A stretch of DNA of 64,000 nucleotides from Streptomyces celluloflavus (GCA_000720995.1 JOEL01000044.1:22307-86306), one strand, 5' to 3'; numbered from the stretch's first letter, positions 8,224 through 17,059 are shown. A program made the numbers and translations. Notes: a model not told the origin generated them from the letters alone.

Positions 8224-9423
8224 TCACCCCTTCCGGTCCGCTTCGCCCGGCGTGCCGCGGCCGCGGAGGCGCAGTCGCCAGGTGAGTGCGGCGCCCGCGG
8301 CGAGTACCGCGGCGCCTATGCCGCCGGACCACAGGGCGACGCTGGAGCGCCAGGGCGAGCCGTCCCCGGCCTCGGTGTCCGGGGCGGGCGCGGCGACCGG
8401 GCGGAAGTCGCCGCCGCCGGCGTCGTCGTCCTCATCGGCGGCGTCGCGCGCGGTACGCAGCGAGCCGATCGGCTGGACCTTCTCGACGTTGTTGAAGCCC
8501 CAGTCCAGCAGGGCGCGGGCTTCCTTGTAGACGCCGTTGTTCTCACCGGACTGCGGGTTCATCACGGTGACCAGCAGGGTGTGGCCATCCCGCTGGGCGG
8601 CGGCTATCAGTGTGTTGCCGGCGTTGGTGGTGTAGCCGTTCTTGACGCCGATGATGCCGGGGTAGCGTTCCATACCGTGCGAGCCGGCCAGCAGCCGGTT
8701 GGTGTTCTCGATCTCGGTGTATTCGCCGTCGGCGGTGGGGAACTCGGCCCGTGCGGTGGAGCAGTAGCGCACGAAGTCCTCGTTGGCGAGTCCGGCGCGG
8801 GCGAACACGGTCAGGTCGTACGCCGAGGAGACCTGGCCCGGCGCGTCGTAGCCGTCCGGGGATTTCACCGTGGTGTCGCGGGCGCCCAGTTCGCGGGCGG
8901 TCTCCTGCATTTCCTGCGCGGTGGCCTCCCAGCCGCCGTTCATCGAGGCCAGGACGTGTACGGCGTCGTTGCCGGAGCGGAGGAACACCCCGCGCCACAG
9001 ATCGGCGACCTGGTAGTGCTCGCCCTCCTCGACGCCGACGAGGCTGCTGCCGGCGCCGATGCCGTCGAGGTCCTCGGCGCTGACCTGGCGGACCGCGCCG
9101 GCCGGGAACTTGGGCAGGACGGTGACGGCGAAGAGCGTCTTGAGGGTGCTGGCCGGGGCGAGTTCGCGGTGCGGGTCCTTGGCGGCCAGCACGTCCCCGC
9201 TGTCGGCGTCGGCCACGGTCCACGAGAGGGCGGACAGCCCGGCGGGCAGTTTCGGTATCCCGGGCGCGGCCGCCACCTGCACCCCCTTCCGGTCCAGCGC
9301 GGGCGGCCGGTTCGACGGCCCCTCGGCGTGGACCGCGGTCGGTATGGAAGTCAGCGACACACCGGCGACGGCGATCGCTGCCACCGCACCGGCCTTCTTG
9401 GAGAAACGCACGTCGATTGCCAT
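8224..9423 (-). CDS. D-alanyl-D-alanine carboxypeptidase (peptidase S11)
   Basis: 399 residues, exported. N-terminal signal segment about residues 10-33, and a C-terminal membrane anchor (about 358-378, SGGIGAAVLAAGAALTW) followed by an Arg-rich tail. The penicillin-binding triad is complete: SxxK as STLK at 92-95, SxN as SGN at 150-152, and KTG-type KNG at 261-263. It trims the terminal D-Ala from peptidoglycan pentapeptides at the outer face of the membrane. Length and topology fit actinomycete DacA/PBP5-like enzymes. An acidic Asp-rich linker precedes the anchor. Confidence 0.9.
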   Translation of the reverse strand: MAIDVRFSKKAGAVAAIAVAGVSLTSIPTAVHAEGPSNRPPALDRKGVQVAAAPGIPKLPAGLSALSWTVADADSGDVLAAKDPHRELAPASTLKTLFAVTVLPKFPAGAVRQVSAEDLDGIGAGSSLVGVEEGEHYQVADLWRGVFLRSGNDAVHVLASMNGGWEATAQEMQETARELGARDTTVKSPDGYDAPGQVSSAYDLTVFARAGLANEDFVRYCSTARAEFPTADGEYTEIENTNRLLAGSHGMERYPGIIGVKNGYTTNAGNTLIAAAQRDGHTLLVTVMNPQSGENNGVYKEARALLDWGFNNVEKVQPIGSLRTARDAADEDDDAGGGDFRPVAAPAPDTEAGDGSPWRSSVALWSGGIGAAVLAAGAALTWRLRLRGRGTPGEADRKG

Positions 9424-9523
9424 GCCGTCACGCTATGAACGGTCCCGGCGCCCCGCAGCGCCGGTGCGCCAGACGGCCCAAGGAGCGAACCCGTCCACGG
9501 CGTGTCGCGCCGGAGCACAGAAA

Positions 9524-9559
9524 CCCGCCCGGTGCGACGGGGGATGCACACCGGGCGGG
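9524..9559 (-). terminator. Intrinsic terminator after the P450 gene
   Basis: Eleven-base perfect stem (9524-9534 with 9549-9559) and 14-base loop. Read on the minus strand the stem is followed by TTTCTG. It lies about 60 bases past the P450 stop and before the carboxypeptidase start. Confidence 0.75.
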
Positions 9560-9620
9560 CCTGACAACATTTCTACCGCATGACAAACGGTTATGCGAGA
9601 AAAACTTGTTCGCCTCCGGA

Positions 9621-10898
9621 CTACCAAGTGACCGGGAGCGAGATCAAGCCACTCGTACGCAGCGAACGGCGGCGCCGCACCGCGTCGCGCGGCACGTCGA
9701 GACGCAGCCCCGGGAAGCGGCCGATGAGCGCGTCGAGCGCGGTGACGGTTTCCATCCGGGCCAGCGAGGCGCCGAGGCAGTGGTGGATCCCGTGCCCCAG
9801 GGCGAGGTGGCCGGTGCGGTCCCGGTCCGGGTCCAGCGCGTCAGGATCGGGGAAGCGGCCCGGATCGCGGTTGGCGGCGGCGATGGAGAGCAGCACGCTC
9901 TCCCCGGCCGGGATCCGTACGCCGCCGATCTCCAGGTCCTCCGTGGGGAAGCGGCGGATCGCCAGCGGGGCCGGTCCGTCGTGGCGGAGAAACTCCTCCA
10001 CGGCTGCCGGAAGTTCGGCCGGATTGCTGCGCAACTGGCCCAGCAGCTCAGGGCGGTCGAGGAGGGAGAGCACGGAGTTGCCGATGAGGTGCACCGTGTT
10101 CTCGTATCCGGCGAAGAGGATGAGGAAGGCGAGCGAGGTCAGTTCGTCCTCCGTGAGCCGGTCACCATCGCGGCGCGCGGCACCGCTGCCCCCGCCCGTG
10201 GTGGCGCCGTCCGGTCCCGTGGCGGCGTCCGGCCCGGTGTCGTCGCGCACCGCGATCAGGTCGGAGAGCAGATCGTCGCCGGGCTCGGCGCGCTTGGCGG
10301 CGATCAGCCCGGTGAAGAACTCCAGCATCGCCCCGATCGCCTCCTTCATCAGGTGCGGGCGGGTGAGGTCGGGCGTGATGAGGGCGTCCGACCAGGCCCG
10401 GAAGTCGCGCCGGTCGCGCGGCGGGACGCCGAGCAGCGCGCAGATCGTGATGATGGGCAGCGGCCCCGCGTAGTCGGCGATCAGGTCCGCCCGGGTGCCC
10501 GCCGCCATGGCGTCCAGCAGTTCGTCCGCGACCTGCCGTACGGGCCCGCGCAGCGCGGCGACCCGCCCCGGGCTGAACGCCTTGGCCACCAGGCGGCGCA
10601 CCCGGGTGTGGTCGGGCGGATCCATGTTCATCAGGTTGGCGTCCAGCGCGGGCGGCAGCGCGAAACCGCGGTAACCGCCGGGCTTGGCATGGCGTTTGTC
10701 CAGCGACAGCCGCGGATCGGCGAGCCCGGCGCGGACCTCGTCGTAACGGGTGACGAGCCAGGCGGGGCCCCCGTCGGTGCCGGTGATCCGGTGCACGGGT
10801 CCGGCCTCGCGCAGGGCGGCGTAGGCGGCGTGCGGATCGTCGAGGAGAGGCGTCACGTCGAGGGGTGCGTCGGGGCCGGTCTCGGCGGTGTTCTGCAT
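9621..10898 (-). CDS. Cytochrome P450
   Basis: 425 residues, soluble bacterial type. I-helix oxygen-binding motif AGYENT at 263-268, K-helix EEFLR at 301-305, and haem loop LGHGIHHCLGASLAR with ligand Cys374. The usual Phe seven residues before the Cys is Leu367. A Gly/Asp-rich insertion of about 27 residues (220-247) sits before the I helix. It resembles CYP107/CYP105-type hydroxylases. No ferredoxin or reductase gene is nearby, so electrons must come from elsewhere. ATG 10898 gives the normal N-terminus; the ribosome site is weak. Substrate unknown. Confidence 0.88.
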   Translation of the reverse strand: MQNTAETGPDAPLDVTPLLDDPHAAYAALREAGPVHRITGTDGGPAWLVTRYDEVRAGLADPRLSLDKRHAKPGGYRGFALPPALDANLMNMDPPDHTRVRRLVAKAFSPGRVAALRGPVRQVADELLDAMAAGTRADLIADYAGPLPIITICALLGVPPRDRRDFRAWSDALITPDLTRPHLMKEAIGAMLEFFTGLIAAKRAEPGDDLLSDLIAVRDDTGPDAATGPDGATTGGGSGAARRDGDRLTEDELTSLAFLILFAGYENTVHLIGNSVLSLLDRPELLGQLRSNPAELPAAVEEFLRHDGPAPLAIRRFPTEDLEIGGVRIPAGESVLLSIAAANRDPGRFPDPDALDPDRDRTGHLALGHGIHHCLGASLARMETVTALDALIGRFPGLRLDVPRDAVRRRRSLRTSGLISLPVTW

Positions 10899-10972
10899 GA
10901 GGACCGACTCTAGACGTGCCGTCCGTACGGGGCAGGGCACGGGGGTCGTCACGGACTGTGCGGCCGGTTCCC

Positions 10973-11056
10973 GGGACGGCACGGGGACGGCACAGGGACG
11001 GCAACGGGGACGGCAACGGGGACGGCACCGGGGACGGCAACGGGGACGGCACCGGC
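10973..11056. repeat. Minisatellite, about seven copies of GGGGACGGCAAC
   Basis: Tandem 12-base units (GGGGACGGCAAC / GGGGACGGCACC, the first two shortened) fill most of the space between the P450 start and the membrane-protein stop. It lies 75 bases upstream of the P450 start codon, where its promoter would be. Confidence 0.85.
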
Positions 11057-11149
11057 CCCTGCAGACCGGCGCCGTCCCTGTGGCGCGGGTGGCCCGGACC
11101 CCCGTGCCGGGCCACCCCGTCTCTGTGGTCGCTGCCGAGCGGCCGCCCC

Positions 11150-12370
11150 TCAGCCGTGCGACTGGGAGCTGCGCTGCCGCAGCTCGGTGAGCACGGTTTC
11201 GATCAGCGGCGAACGGTAGACGTCCGCCACCAGGGCCAGATGCTCGTACTCCGCGGTGAGTTCGGCCGCCTCCCCGCCGGTGGTGACCACCACGCTGTCC
11301 GCGCCATGGGCCGGGACGTGGCCCACCGCTCGGTTCTCCAGACCGCGGCGGAGCGCGGCGGCCTCCGCGACGGCGGCCAGCTGCCGGTCGTCCAGCGCCA
11401 CCACACGGGCCCGCTCGCGCGCGATGTCCACGGCGTCGGACTCCACATGGCGGCGGATACCGCGCTGGACGTCCCGGATCTCCGCCATCTGCCGGTTGGC
11501 CCGCCACTCCAGGTCGGCGAACGGCCACCGCCCGGACCACGGGGACCGTTCCATCGTGACCTCGGGGGCCTGCGCGGTGACGGTCCGCCAGAGCGGTGAG
11601 AGGCGGCGCAGCCGGCGCCAGGCGGCGACCCGGGGGCCGGCGGCCGGCAGCGCGAAGCCGACGAGGGCCAGGATCGCCCCGACCGAGGCGCACAGCGGGG
11701 CCACGCCGTTGGAGAGCCAGGGCGCTTCGTGGCCCGCCCAGGACAGGCCGAAGCCGATCACCTTGCAGGCGCAGTAGACCAGGCCGAGCCAGCAGCCGGC
11801 GGCCAGCAGCCGCAGCCCGCGGGCCAGCCAGGATCCGCCGAGCCGGGCGGCGTAGCGGGGGCAGAGGATGCCGAGGCCCGCCAGGCTCGAACCGAAGATG
11901 GCCAGATACAGCACCAGGAAGAGCATGACTCCGGGCGAACCGGTGTAGGCGGTGCTGAAGTCGCGGGGGTGCTCGACGGCGTCCGGCCGGCCGACCGCGA
12001 AGCCCGTGACCGCCACCGCCCACAGCACCGCCACCCCGGCGACGACCGCGCGCGCCCGGAACCTGGCGCGCGCCCGCCCGGCCGCGCTCTCGCCCTCGGT
12101 CCAGCGCAGCAGCAGCACCAGGGCGCCCGCGGCGAAGACCACGATGGAGGAGTAGAGGAAGACCATGGCGAGGTTGGCGACGCCGGTCAGCCGGTCGAAT
12201 CCGCGGTAGAGGCTGGGCGCGGAGAAGAGGAAGACGGTCGCCACGCCGCCGCTCATCACACAGGCGAGGCCGAGGTCCGTATTGCTGCGGTCCCGGAACC
12301 AGGCGACGGCCTTGTACGCGACGATCGCCCAGGCGGCCGCCCCGAAGCACAGGTAGACGACGTCAAACAC
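11150..12370 (-). CDS. MAB_1171c family putative transporter (DUF6545-like)
   Basis: 406 residues. Seven or so membrane segments occupy the first 240 residues, then a soluble C-terminal domain with a conserved-looking stretch EWRANRQMAEIRDVQRGIR and DDRQLAAVAEAAALRRG. This layout is that of the MAB_1171c family, a DUF6545-type tail on a polytopic membrane part. Transport has not been shown. Its start overlaps the end of the metallopeptidase gene by eight bases. With the XRE gene upstream it forms a three-gene operon, a set that I recall as recurring in Streptomyces. Confidence 0.75.
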   Translation of the reverse strand: MFDVVYLCFGAAAWAIVAYKAVAWFRDRSNTDLGLACVMSGGVATVFLFSAPSLYRGFDRLTGVANLAMVFLYSSIVVFAAGALVLLLRWTEGESAAGRARARFRARAVVAGVAVLWAVAVTGFAVGRPDAVEHPRDFSTAYTGSPGVMLFLVLYLAIFGSSLAGLGILCPRYAARLGGSWLARGLRLLAAGCWLGLVYCACKVIGFGLSWAGHEAPWLSNGVAPLCASVGAILALVGFALPAAGPRVAAWRRLRRLSPLWRTVTAQAPEVTMERSPWSGRWPFADLEWRANRQMAEIRDVQRGIRRHVESDAVDIARERARVVALDDRQLAAVAEAAALRRGLENRAVGHVPAHGADSVVVTTGGEAAELTAEYEHLALVADVYRSPLIETVLTELRQRSSQSHG

Positions 12371-13067
12371 GCGGGCCTCCGTCCCCGGTCCCCTTGCCGC
12401 TGGGGGCCCCGGCGGTGTCCGGTGTCCCGTCCTGCCGCCGCCTGATGTGCTGCAGCGCGGGCCCGAGGGCCGCCGCCAGTTCGGCCGCGGGCCCCTCCAG
12501 CGGAAGTTCGCTCTCCCCGGCGGACGGCGCGACCCGCTCCATCAGCAGCGTGCCCAGTACCTCGGTCTCCCGCTCGGCCGGGTTGTCGTAGCCGTGGTGG
12601 CGGGCGAATCCCATGGTCAGGCCCATCCGGCGCATCGCGGTGGCGACATCGACCGAGGGCGTCCACATCCGCAGCGCGTCCTCGGTGACGGCCGGATCCT
12701 GGCCGTGTCCCAGCAGGAGGTGGCTGAGTTCGTGCAGCACGATATGCGCCTGATGCCACGGTGATGTCTTGAGTTCGAAGAAGATCCAGTAGCCGTCGTC
12801 CGTGGAGGCGGTCATGCCCGAGACCACACCGCCGAGGCTCATCGGCACCATGTGGACCGGCCGCTCCACGCGCGTAGCTACGACGTCGCACATCCCCCGC
12901 AGATCGGTCGCGGCGGGCAGTGCCAGCTCCTTGATGAGCTGCTTGCACCGCCTGCGTATCTGCCCCACTCGCATGCTCGTTCCGTCCTCGTCTCCGGTCC
13001 GCCGCCAGGTAGAGAAGATCCGGTCGCGCTGGTCGGTCGGTGCCGGCTCACTCACCACCCGGCTCAC
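12363..13067 (-). CDS. ImmA/IrrE-like metallopeptidase (toxin-like partner)
   Basis: 234 residues with a central zinc-peptidase motif HELSH at 112-116 and a further LLLGH just after. The surrounding helix (HQAHIVLHELSHLLLGHG) is typical of ImmA/IrrE-type proteins, often annotated as the toxin part of a toxin-antitoxin pair in actinomycetes. The C-terminal 60 residues are Ala/Gly-rich and probably flexible. The GTG start at 13067 overlaps the upstream XRE gene by 20 bases; ATG 12974 is a shorter alternative. By analogy it could cleave or hold the XRE repressor, as IrrE does DdrO; that is inference. Confidence 0.7.
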   Translation of the reverse strand: MSRVVSEPAPTDQRDRIFSTWRRTGDEDGTSMRVGQIRRRCKQLIKELALPAATDLRGMCDVVATRVERPVHMVPMSLGGVVSGMTASTDDGYWIFFELKTSPWHQAHIVLHELSHLLLGHGQDPAVTEDALRMWTPSVDVATAMRRMGLTMGFARHHGYDNPAERETEVLGTLLMERVAPSAGESELPLEGPAAELAAALGPALQHIRRRQDGTPDTAGAPSGKGTGDGGPRV

Positions 13068-13536
13068 CCCTGTGGGCGGGCGGATCGGCCGGCAGATTCA
13101 TCTGCTGCCGGAACTGGGAGATGATCGTCGTCAGACTGTCCTGCACCTCGGGCGGCAGCCCGACGGAGCGCAGCGCGATGGCGCGTACCCGCTGGTCCCG
13201 CATGGCGGCGAGGAAGCGGACCTCTTCCTCCACCCGCGCGGCCTGCGGCTGCGAGAGATCACCGAGCAGGTAGCCGACCGGTACGGCGAAGAACTTGCCC
13301 AGTGCGCGCAGCAGTTCCGGACTCGGGTTCGTCCGTCTGCCGTTGCGCAGCATCGACAGATACTGCTCGGTGACCTTGACGCCGCCGTACTCCGCCGTCC
13401 CGTTGCTGATCTCGTCGGCCACGAAGGCGTTGGTGTACGGCGCCCCGGGCGGGTGCATGTTCGCGAAGAGATGGTTGAGCCGCTCCGCGAGCGCGCCGCC
13501 CGCCCCCTCGGCCCGGCCGTCGCCCCCCACTGTCAT
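13048..13536 (-). CDS. XRE family transcriptional regulator
   Basis: 162 residues. A helix-turn-helix lies at about residues 20-80, with the motif region VTEQYLSMLRNGRRTNPSPELLRALGKF interrupted by the loop usual in this group. The C-terminal half (EVRFLAAMRDQRVRAIALRS ... LTTIISQFRQQM) is helical and looks like a dimerisation region. ATG 13536 lies eight bases after AAAGGA and is preferred to GTG 13542. It heads the operon with the HExxH protein and the membrane protein, and is the likely autoregulator. Confidence 0.8.
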   Translation of the reverse strand: MTVGGDGRAEGAGGALAERLNHLFANMHPPGAPYTNAFVADEISNGTAEYGGVKVTEQYLSMLRNGRRTNPSPELLRALGKFFAVPVGYLLGDLSQPQAARVEEEVRFLAAMRDQRVRAIALRSVGLPPEVQDSLTTIISQFRQQMNLPADPPAHRGEPGGE

Positions 13537-14209
13537 GCCCACCGTCCTTTGGCTGCCTCAAGTCGAACCGGCCCGGCGACGGCCCCGTCTCCCGAGGGCA
13601 CCGGCCGTACGGCGGCTCCATCGATCGAGCCCAACGCCCAGTTAAGGCCGTCGGAGCCGCAGTACGCATCCTGTCATGCCAGGAACGGGGTGCACCAGTC
13701 CACATACGGACAGTGAGGATCGCCGGACTTAACCAGGGGTTGAGCATCGGCCCTCGCCGACGGGTGGGCGGCGGCCACGCGTGCCGCCGTACGGCCGTCG
13801 GCACGGTGCGGCGCCTGTGACGGACCCCCGCCACCTCGACGAGCCGGTACATCGCGCCAACTGCCCGTGCTGGACAGGAACTTGGCGATCATCCGAATTC
13901 ACCGGCCCGTACGCCCCTGCCCGGCCGACGGAAGAGCCCGCCGGGCCGGGGGTCCGCCGATCCGGTCACGGAAAGATGAGGTTCTCCGCGAGTGCGTGCC
14001 GTCGGGGTACGGAACCGAGCGGAGTCAGCGGTGGAGTCGACGCTGCGGACCGGTGCGGCTACGGAGCGCTCCGTAGCCGCACCACTCGGCGTAGAAAGCG
14101 ATGACGCGGCGGGGAAACCCCGGCACCAAGGGCGGTTCTACCGACGGCGCCGGCCGACGGCGGGCGGCGGACGGCTGCCGCGCGCCGCCTTCGGCCTTTG
14201 TCCGTCCGC
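13537..14209. other. Non-coding gap upstream of the XRE operon
   Basis: 670 bases. No open frame here has a ribosome site or recognisable product. It contains the XRE promoter side and the long palindrome at 14052-14083; nothing else is seen. Confidence 0.6.
14052..14083. terminator. 32-base perfect palindrome
   Basis: Two 16-base arms (GGTGCGGCTACGGAGC and its exact complement) meet with no loop. It lies about 125 bases past the stop of the minus-strand membrane protein gene, so it may be its terminator. A loopless palindrome could equally be a dimer-binding site. Confidence 0.6.
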
Positions 14210-14893
14210 TCAGCGGGTGCCCCGAAACCTGCTCGTGCCGACCCACGCCAGGAACAGTCCGCCGGCCAGGACCGCGCCGCCGCCGATGAGGACGTCGGTG
14301 TTCGCTCCCTCGTCGCGCTGCTCCCGGCGGCCGACCTTGTCGCACGGCCCGCTCGGCAGGTTGAGCCCGATGCACTGGTCCCGGGGGCCTACCTTCTTCC
14401 CGCCGTAGGTGAGCACCGTGTGGTTTCCGGGCAGACCGACCAGGATCACCATCAGCGCGCCGCACACCAGCAGCACCCCGGCGGCGAGGAACCAGCCGAT
14501 GGCGGCCCCCCATTGCCACCGCCGCGCCGTCCGCGCGGCCGGCTCCGCCACGCGCCTCGGGCCCCGCACCGCGAGTTCGACCTGGACCTCCCTGGACGAA
14601 CCGTCCTGGCGGGGAATCACCAGCCAGGAGCAGGACCCGTGCTCGTGCACCAGCCATATCGCCTCGGGGAGCGCCACCCGTTGCTCACCGTCCGGCTGCG
14701 GCAGTTCTCGGAGCTCCCGCAGCGCCCGGGTGCGCAGCGGCGACCCGTTCGCCGGTGCCGACAGTTCCCGCTCCAGTGCCGCCCGCGCCTCCCGAGGTGA
14801 CTCGTACCCCTCGCGCGACCGGGAGCTCCGGTACGGGAAGTTGGCGTTCTCACGATCATCCAGGACCACTTCGGTCCATCCCCACCGCGACAT
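14210..14893 (-). CDS. Membrane protein with two C-terminal TM segments, unknown function
   Basis: 227 residues. The N-terminal 130 are soluble and polar (MSRWGWTEVVLDDREN...), then a hydrophobic segment at about 140-160 (WFLAAGVLLVCGALMVILVG), an outside loop with two Cys (GPRDQCIGLNLPSGPCDK) that could pair, and a last segment at about 205-220. I do not recognise a named family. ATG 14893 is chosen because it gives a clean N-terminus; an in-frame ATG at 14959 has no ribosome site. Confidence 0.55.
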   Translation of the reverse strand: MSRWGWTEVVLDDRENANFPYRSSRSREGYESPREARAALERELSAPANGSPLRTRALRELRELPQPDGEQRVALPEAIWLVHEHGSCSWLVIPRQDGSSREVQVELAVRGPRRVAEPAARTARRWQWGAAIGWFLAAGVLLVCGALMVILVGLPGNHTVLTYGGKKVGPRDQCIGLNLPSGPCDKVGRREQRDEGANTDVLIGGGAVLAGGLFLAWVGTSRFRGTR

Positions 14894-15075
14894 GGCCCAC
14901 ACCCTAGCCACCGGCGGGAGCCGCGCCCATGCCGATTCCGCCGGTCGGGTATCCGGCATGGGCGGCGGACTAGGCGCTCCGGCCGGGTGGGGCGGCGGCG
15001 CCGCCGGTGCCGCCCGGCACGGCCCGCCGTCCACGCCGCTCGCCCGGAGCCACAGCGGCGGCGGGACAGCCGCCC

Positions 15076-16014
15076 TCAGGTGGCGGGGCCTCCCCCGACG
15101 GTGGCCGCGCTCTCCGGCGGCGGGCCGGAGCCGAGCCGCCCGAGCAGTTCCCGGAGTTGCTCCGTCTCCGCGGCCGGTAACGGCAGCAGTGGCGGTCGCG
15201 GCGGGCCGGCCGACCGGCCCTGGAGGGCCAGCCCCGCCTTGATCGCCCGCGGCAGACCGTGGCCGACGATGAACCTCAGGAACGGCGACAGGGCCGCCAG
15301 CAGCGCGTCGGCCCGCTCCCCCGCCCCCTGCCGCTCGGCGGCGTAGAGATCGAGGCACCACCGGGGCACCAGACAGGGGGCCGCGGTGCACCAGCCGGCC
15401 GCACCGGACCGGAAGGCGTCGAGGGCGACCGGATTGTTCCCGTTGTAGACCGAAAGGGCCCCGTCGGACCTCTCCAGGAGGGCGCGGAAGCGCGCGACGT
15501 CGCCCGAACTCTCCTTCACCATGGTGAGGTTGGGGATATTCTCGGCGAGCGCGACGACGGTCTCGGGCAGCAGGTCGACGCCGCTGGTACCGGGGTTGTT
15601 GTAGAGCATCACCGGCAGGTCGGTCGCGGCCGCGACGGTCGCGAAGTGCCGCGCCAGTTCGTCCTCGGTCAGTTTCCAGTACGTCTGCGCCAGGACCATG
15701 ATCGCGTCGGCTCCGTTGCGGGCGGCCGTGCGGGCCCGGCGCACGGTGGTCTCCGTGCTCCAGTGCGAGACGCCGACCACGGTCGGCACCCGGCCCGCCA
15801 CGGTCTGGACGGCCGTCTCGCAGACGGCGTCCCACTCGGCGTCCCGGAGATAGGCGCTCTCGCCGGTGCTGCCGAGCGGGGCGACGGCGTGGCTGCCGGC
15901 GTCCACCAGATCGCCGGTCAGCCGGCGCAGTGCCGCCAGGTCGGGTTCCCCGGTGTCGGGGGAGAACGGGGTGACGGGGTAGGCGATGATGCCGTGCAGC
16001 AGTGGGGTCGGCAT
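15076..16014 (-). CDS. Dihydrodipicolinate synthase family lyase
   Basis: 312 residues with the DHDPS/N-acetylneuraminate lyase TIM-barrel motifs: GSTGE at 48-52, the Tyr of MLYNNPGT (Tyr138) and the Schiff-base Lys in MVKESSGD (Lys167). These enzymes make or break an aldol bond with pyruvate or a 2-keto acid. It is unlikely to be the lysine enzyme, because it is paired with a class II aldolase gene that ends on its start codon (TGATG). The C-terminal 30 residues are Pro/Gly-rich. The substrate is unknown, perhaps a sugar-acid-derived compound. Confidence 0.85.
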   Translation of the reverse strand: MPTPLLHGIIAYPVTPFSPDTGEPDLAALRRLTGDLVDAGSHAVAPLGSTGESAYLRDAEWDAVCETAVQTVAGRVPTVVGVSHWSTETTVRRARTAARNGADAIMVLAQTYWKLTEDELARHFATVAAATDLPVMLYNNPGTSGVDLLPETVVALAENIPNLTMVKESSGDVARFRALLERSDGALSVYNGNNPVALDAFRSGAAGWCTAAPCLVPRWCLDLYAAERQGAGERADALLAALSPFLRFIVGHGLPRAIKAGLALQGRSAGPPRPPLLPLPAAETEQLRELLGRLGSGPPPESAATVGGGPAT

Positions 16015-16811
16015 CAGATCCGCACCTCGCCCGTGACGCAGTCGGGGTGGCGGCGCAGGGCCCGGCGCGCGTAGTACGCGAAGTTGGCCTGGTTCCGCCG
16101 GTCGGTGGAGGTCCAGTCGTGCGCTTCGCGGGCGAGGGCCGGGGGCAGCGGCCGGACGGTTCCCGCGGACATCGCGAGCAACTGGAGGCGGGCGGCCCGC
16201 TCGATGAGTATCGCCAGGTTGCACGCCTCCTCGACGGTGGCGCCGGTCACGAGCTGACCGTGATGGGCGAGCAGCACAGCCCGCTTGTCACCGAGGGCCG
16301 CGGAGATGATCTCGCCCTCCTCGTTGCCCACGGGCACACCCGGCCAGTCCTTCAGGAAGGCGCAGTCGTCGTACAGGGGTGTGGTGTCCATATGGGAGAC
16401 CACGAGGGGGACTTCCAGCATGGCGAGCGCCGCCGTGTGCAGCGAGTGCGTATGGATGACGCAGTTGACGTCCTCGCGCGCCCGGTAGATCCAGGAGTGG
16501 AACCGGTTCGCGGGGTTGGGCATGCCCGTCCCCTCCAGGACGTTCAGGTCCTCGTCCACCAGCAGCAGGTTCTCCTCGGTGATCTCGTCGAAGCCGAGGC
16601 CGAGCCGCTCGGTGTAGTAGCTGCCCGGCTCCTGTCCGCGGGCGGTGAGCTGGCCGGCGAGCCCCGAGTCGTGACCGCCGTCGAACAGGATGCGGCAGGT
16701 CAGGGCCAGCTTCTGCCGGGTTGTCAGCTCCGTGTCGCCGAAGTGTTCGCGCATCTGCCGCTCGGCGCGGCCGATGAGCACGTCCTTCGTCTCGCCCAGT
16801 GTCTTCGCCAT
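16014..16811 (-). CDS. Class II aldolase / adducin family protein
   Basis: 265 residues, N-terminally longer than FucA. The zinc-site region reads NCVIHTHSLHTAALAM, with the HxH pair, and a third His lies in LLAHHGQLV. This family includes L-fuculose-phosphate and L-ribulose-phosphate aldolase/epimerase and also decarboxylases. It is the first gene of a two-gene operon with the DHDPS-like lyase, divergent from an XRE-cupin regulator. Two aldolase-type enzymes in one operon suggest breakdown or assembly of a hydroxylated keto acid; this is inference. Confidence 0.85.
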   Translation of the reverse strand: MAKTLGETKDVLIGRAERQMREHFGDTELTTRQKLALTCRILFDGGHDSGLAGQLTARGQEPGSYYTERLGLGFDEITEENLLLVDEDLNVLEGTGMPNPANRFHSWIYRAREDVNCVIHTHSLHTAALAMLEVPLVVSHMDTTPLYDDCAFLKDWPGVPVGNEEGEIISAALGDKRAVLLAHHGQLVTGATVEEACNLAILIERAARLQLLAMSAGTVRPLPPALAREAHDWTSTDRRNQANFAYYARRALRRHPDCVTGEVRI

Positions 16812-16879
16812 ATCCGCTCCAGTTCCGGGCGCCGGCGCCGCCGGCGGGCCCAGTCGCCCGGTGCCGCTCTCGGCGACGG

Positions 16880-16950
16880 CACCGTCGGGAAAGCTCAGGA
16901 AAGCTCAGGAAACCGAATTCACTATAGGACACAAGGTGTCATGAGACCAG
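16880..16950. promoter_or_regulatory. Divergent operator/promoter region
   Basis: Between the aldolase and XRE-cupin genes lie a tandem repeat GGAAAGCTCA (two copies, 16887-16908, plus a third partial GGAAA) and, at 16928-16940, the inverted repeat GACAC-AAG-GTGTC. The stretch is AT-richer than its surroundings and includes TATAGG. It is the natural binding place for the regulator encoded beside it. Confidence 0.5.
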
Positions 16951-17059
16951 GTGTGCCCCCGAAGGTCATCGCCTGCGGCCGGACGGCCGCAAGAAGACAT
17001 ACTTGGTTTCCCGCCAGGCCGCCGGCCGGCCCGCGGGGGCGGCACGAAGGGAAGCAACG

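Noticed and set aside
10973-11056. Possible CRISPR array
   Set aside because: Tandem 12-base units with no spacers; it is a minisatellite.
13674-14104. Small open frames upstream of the XRE operon
   Set aside because: No ribosome site, no family resemblance, and several overlap on both strands.
15076-16014. Housekeeping dapA (lysine pathway)
   Set aside because: It sits in an operon with a class II aldolase, divergent from a cupin regulator, not with dapB; a catabolic or special lyase is likelier.
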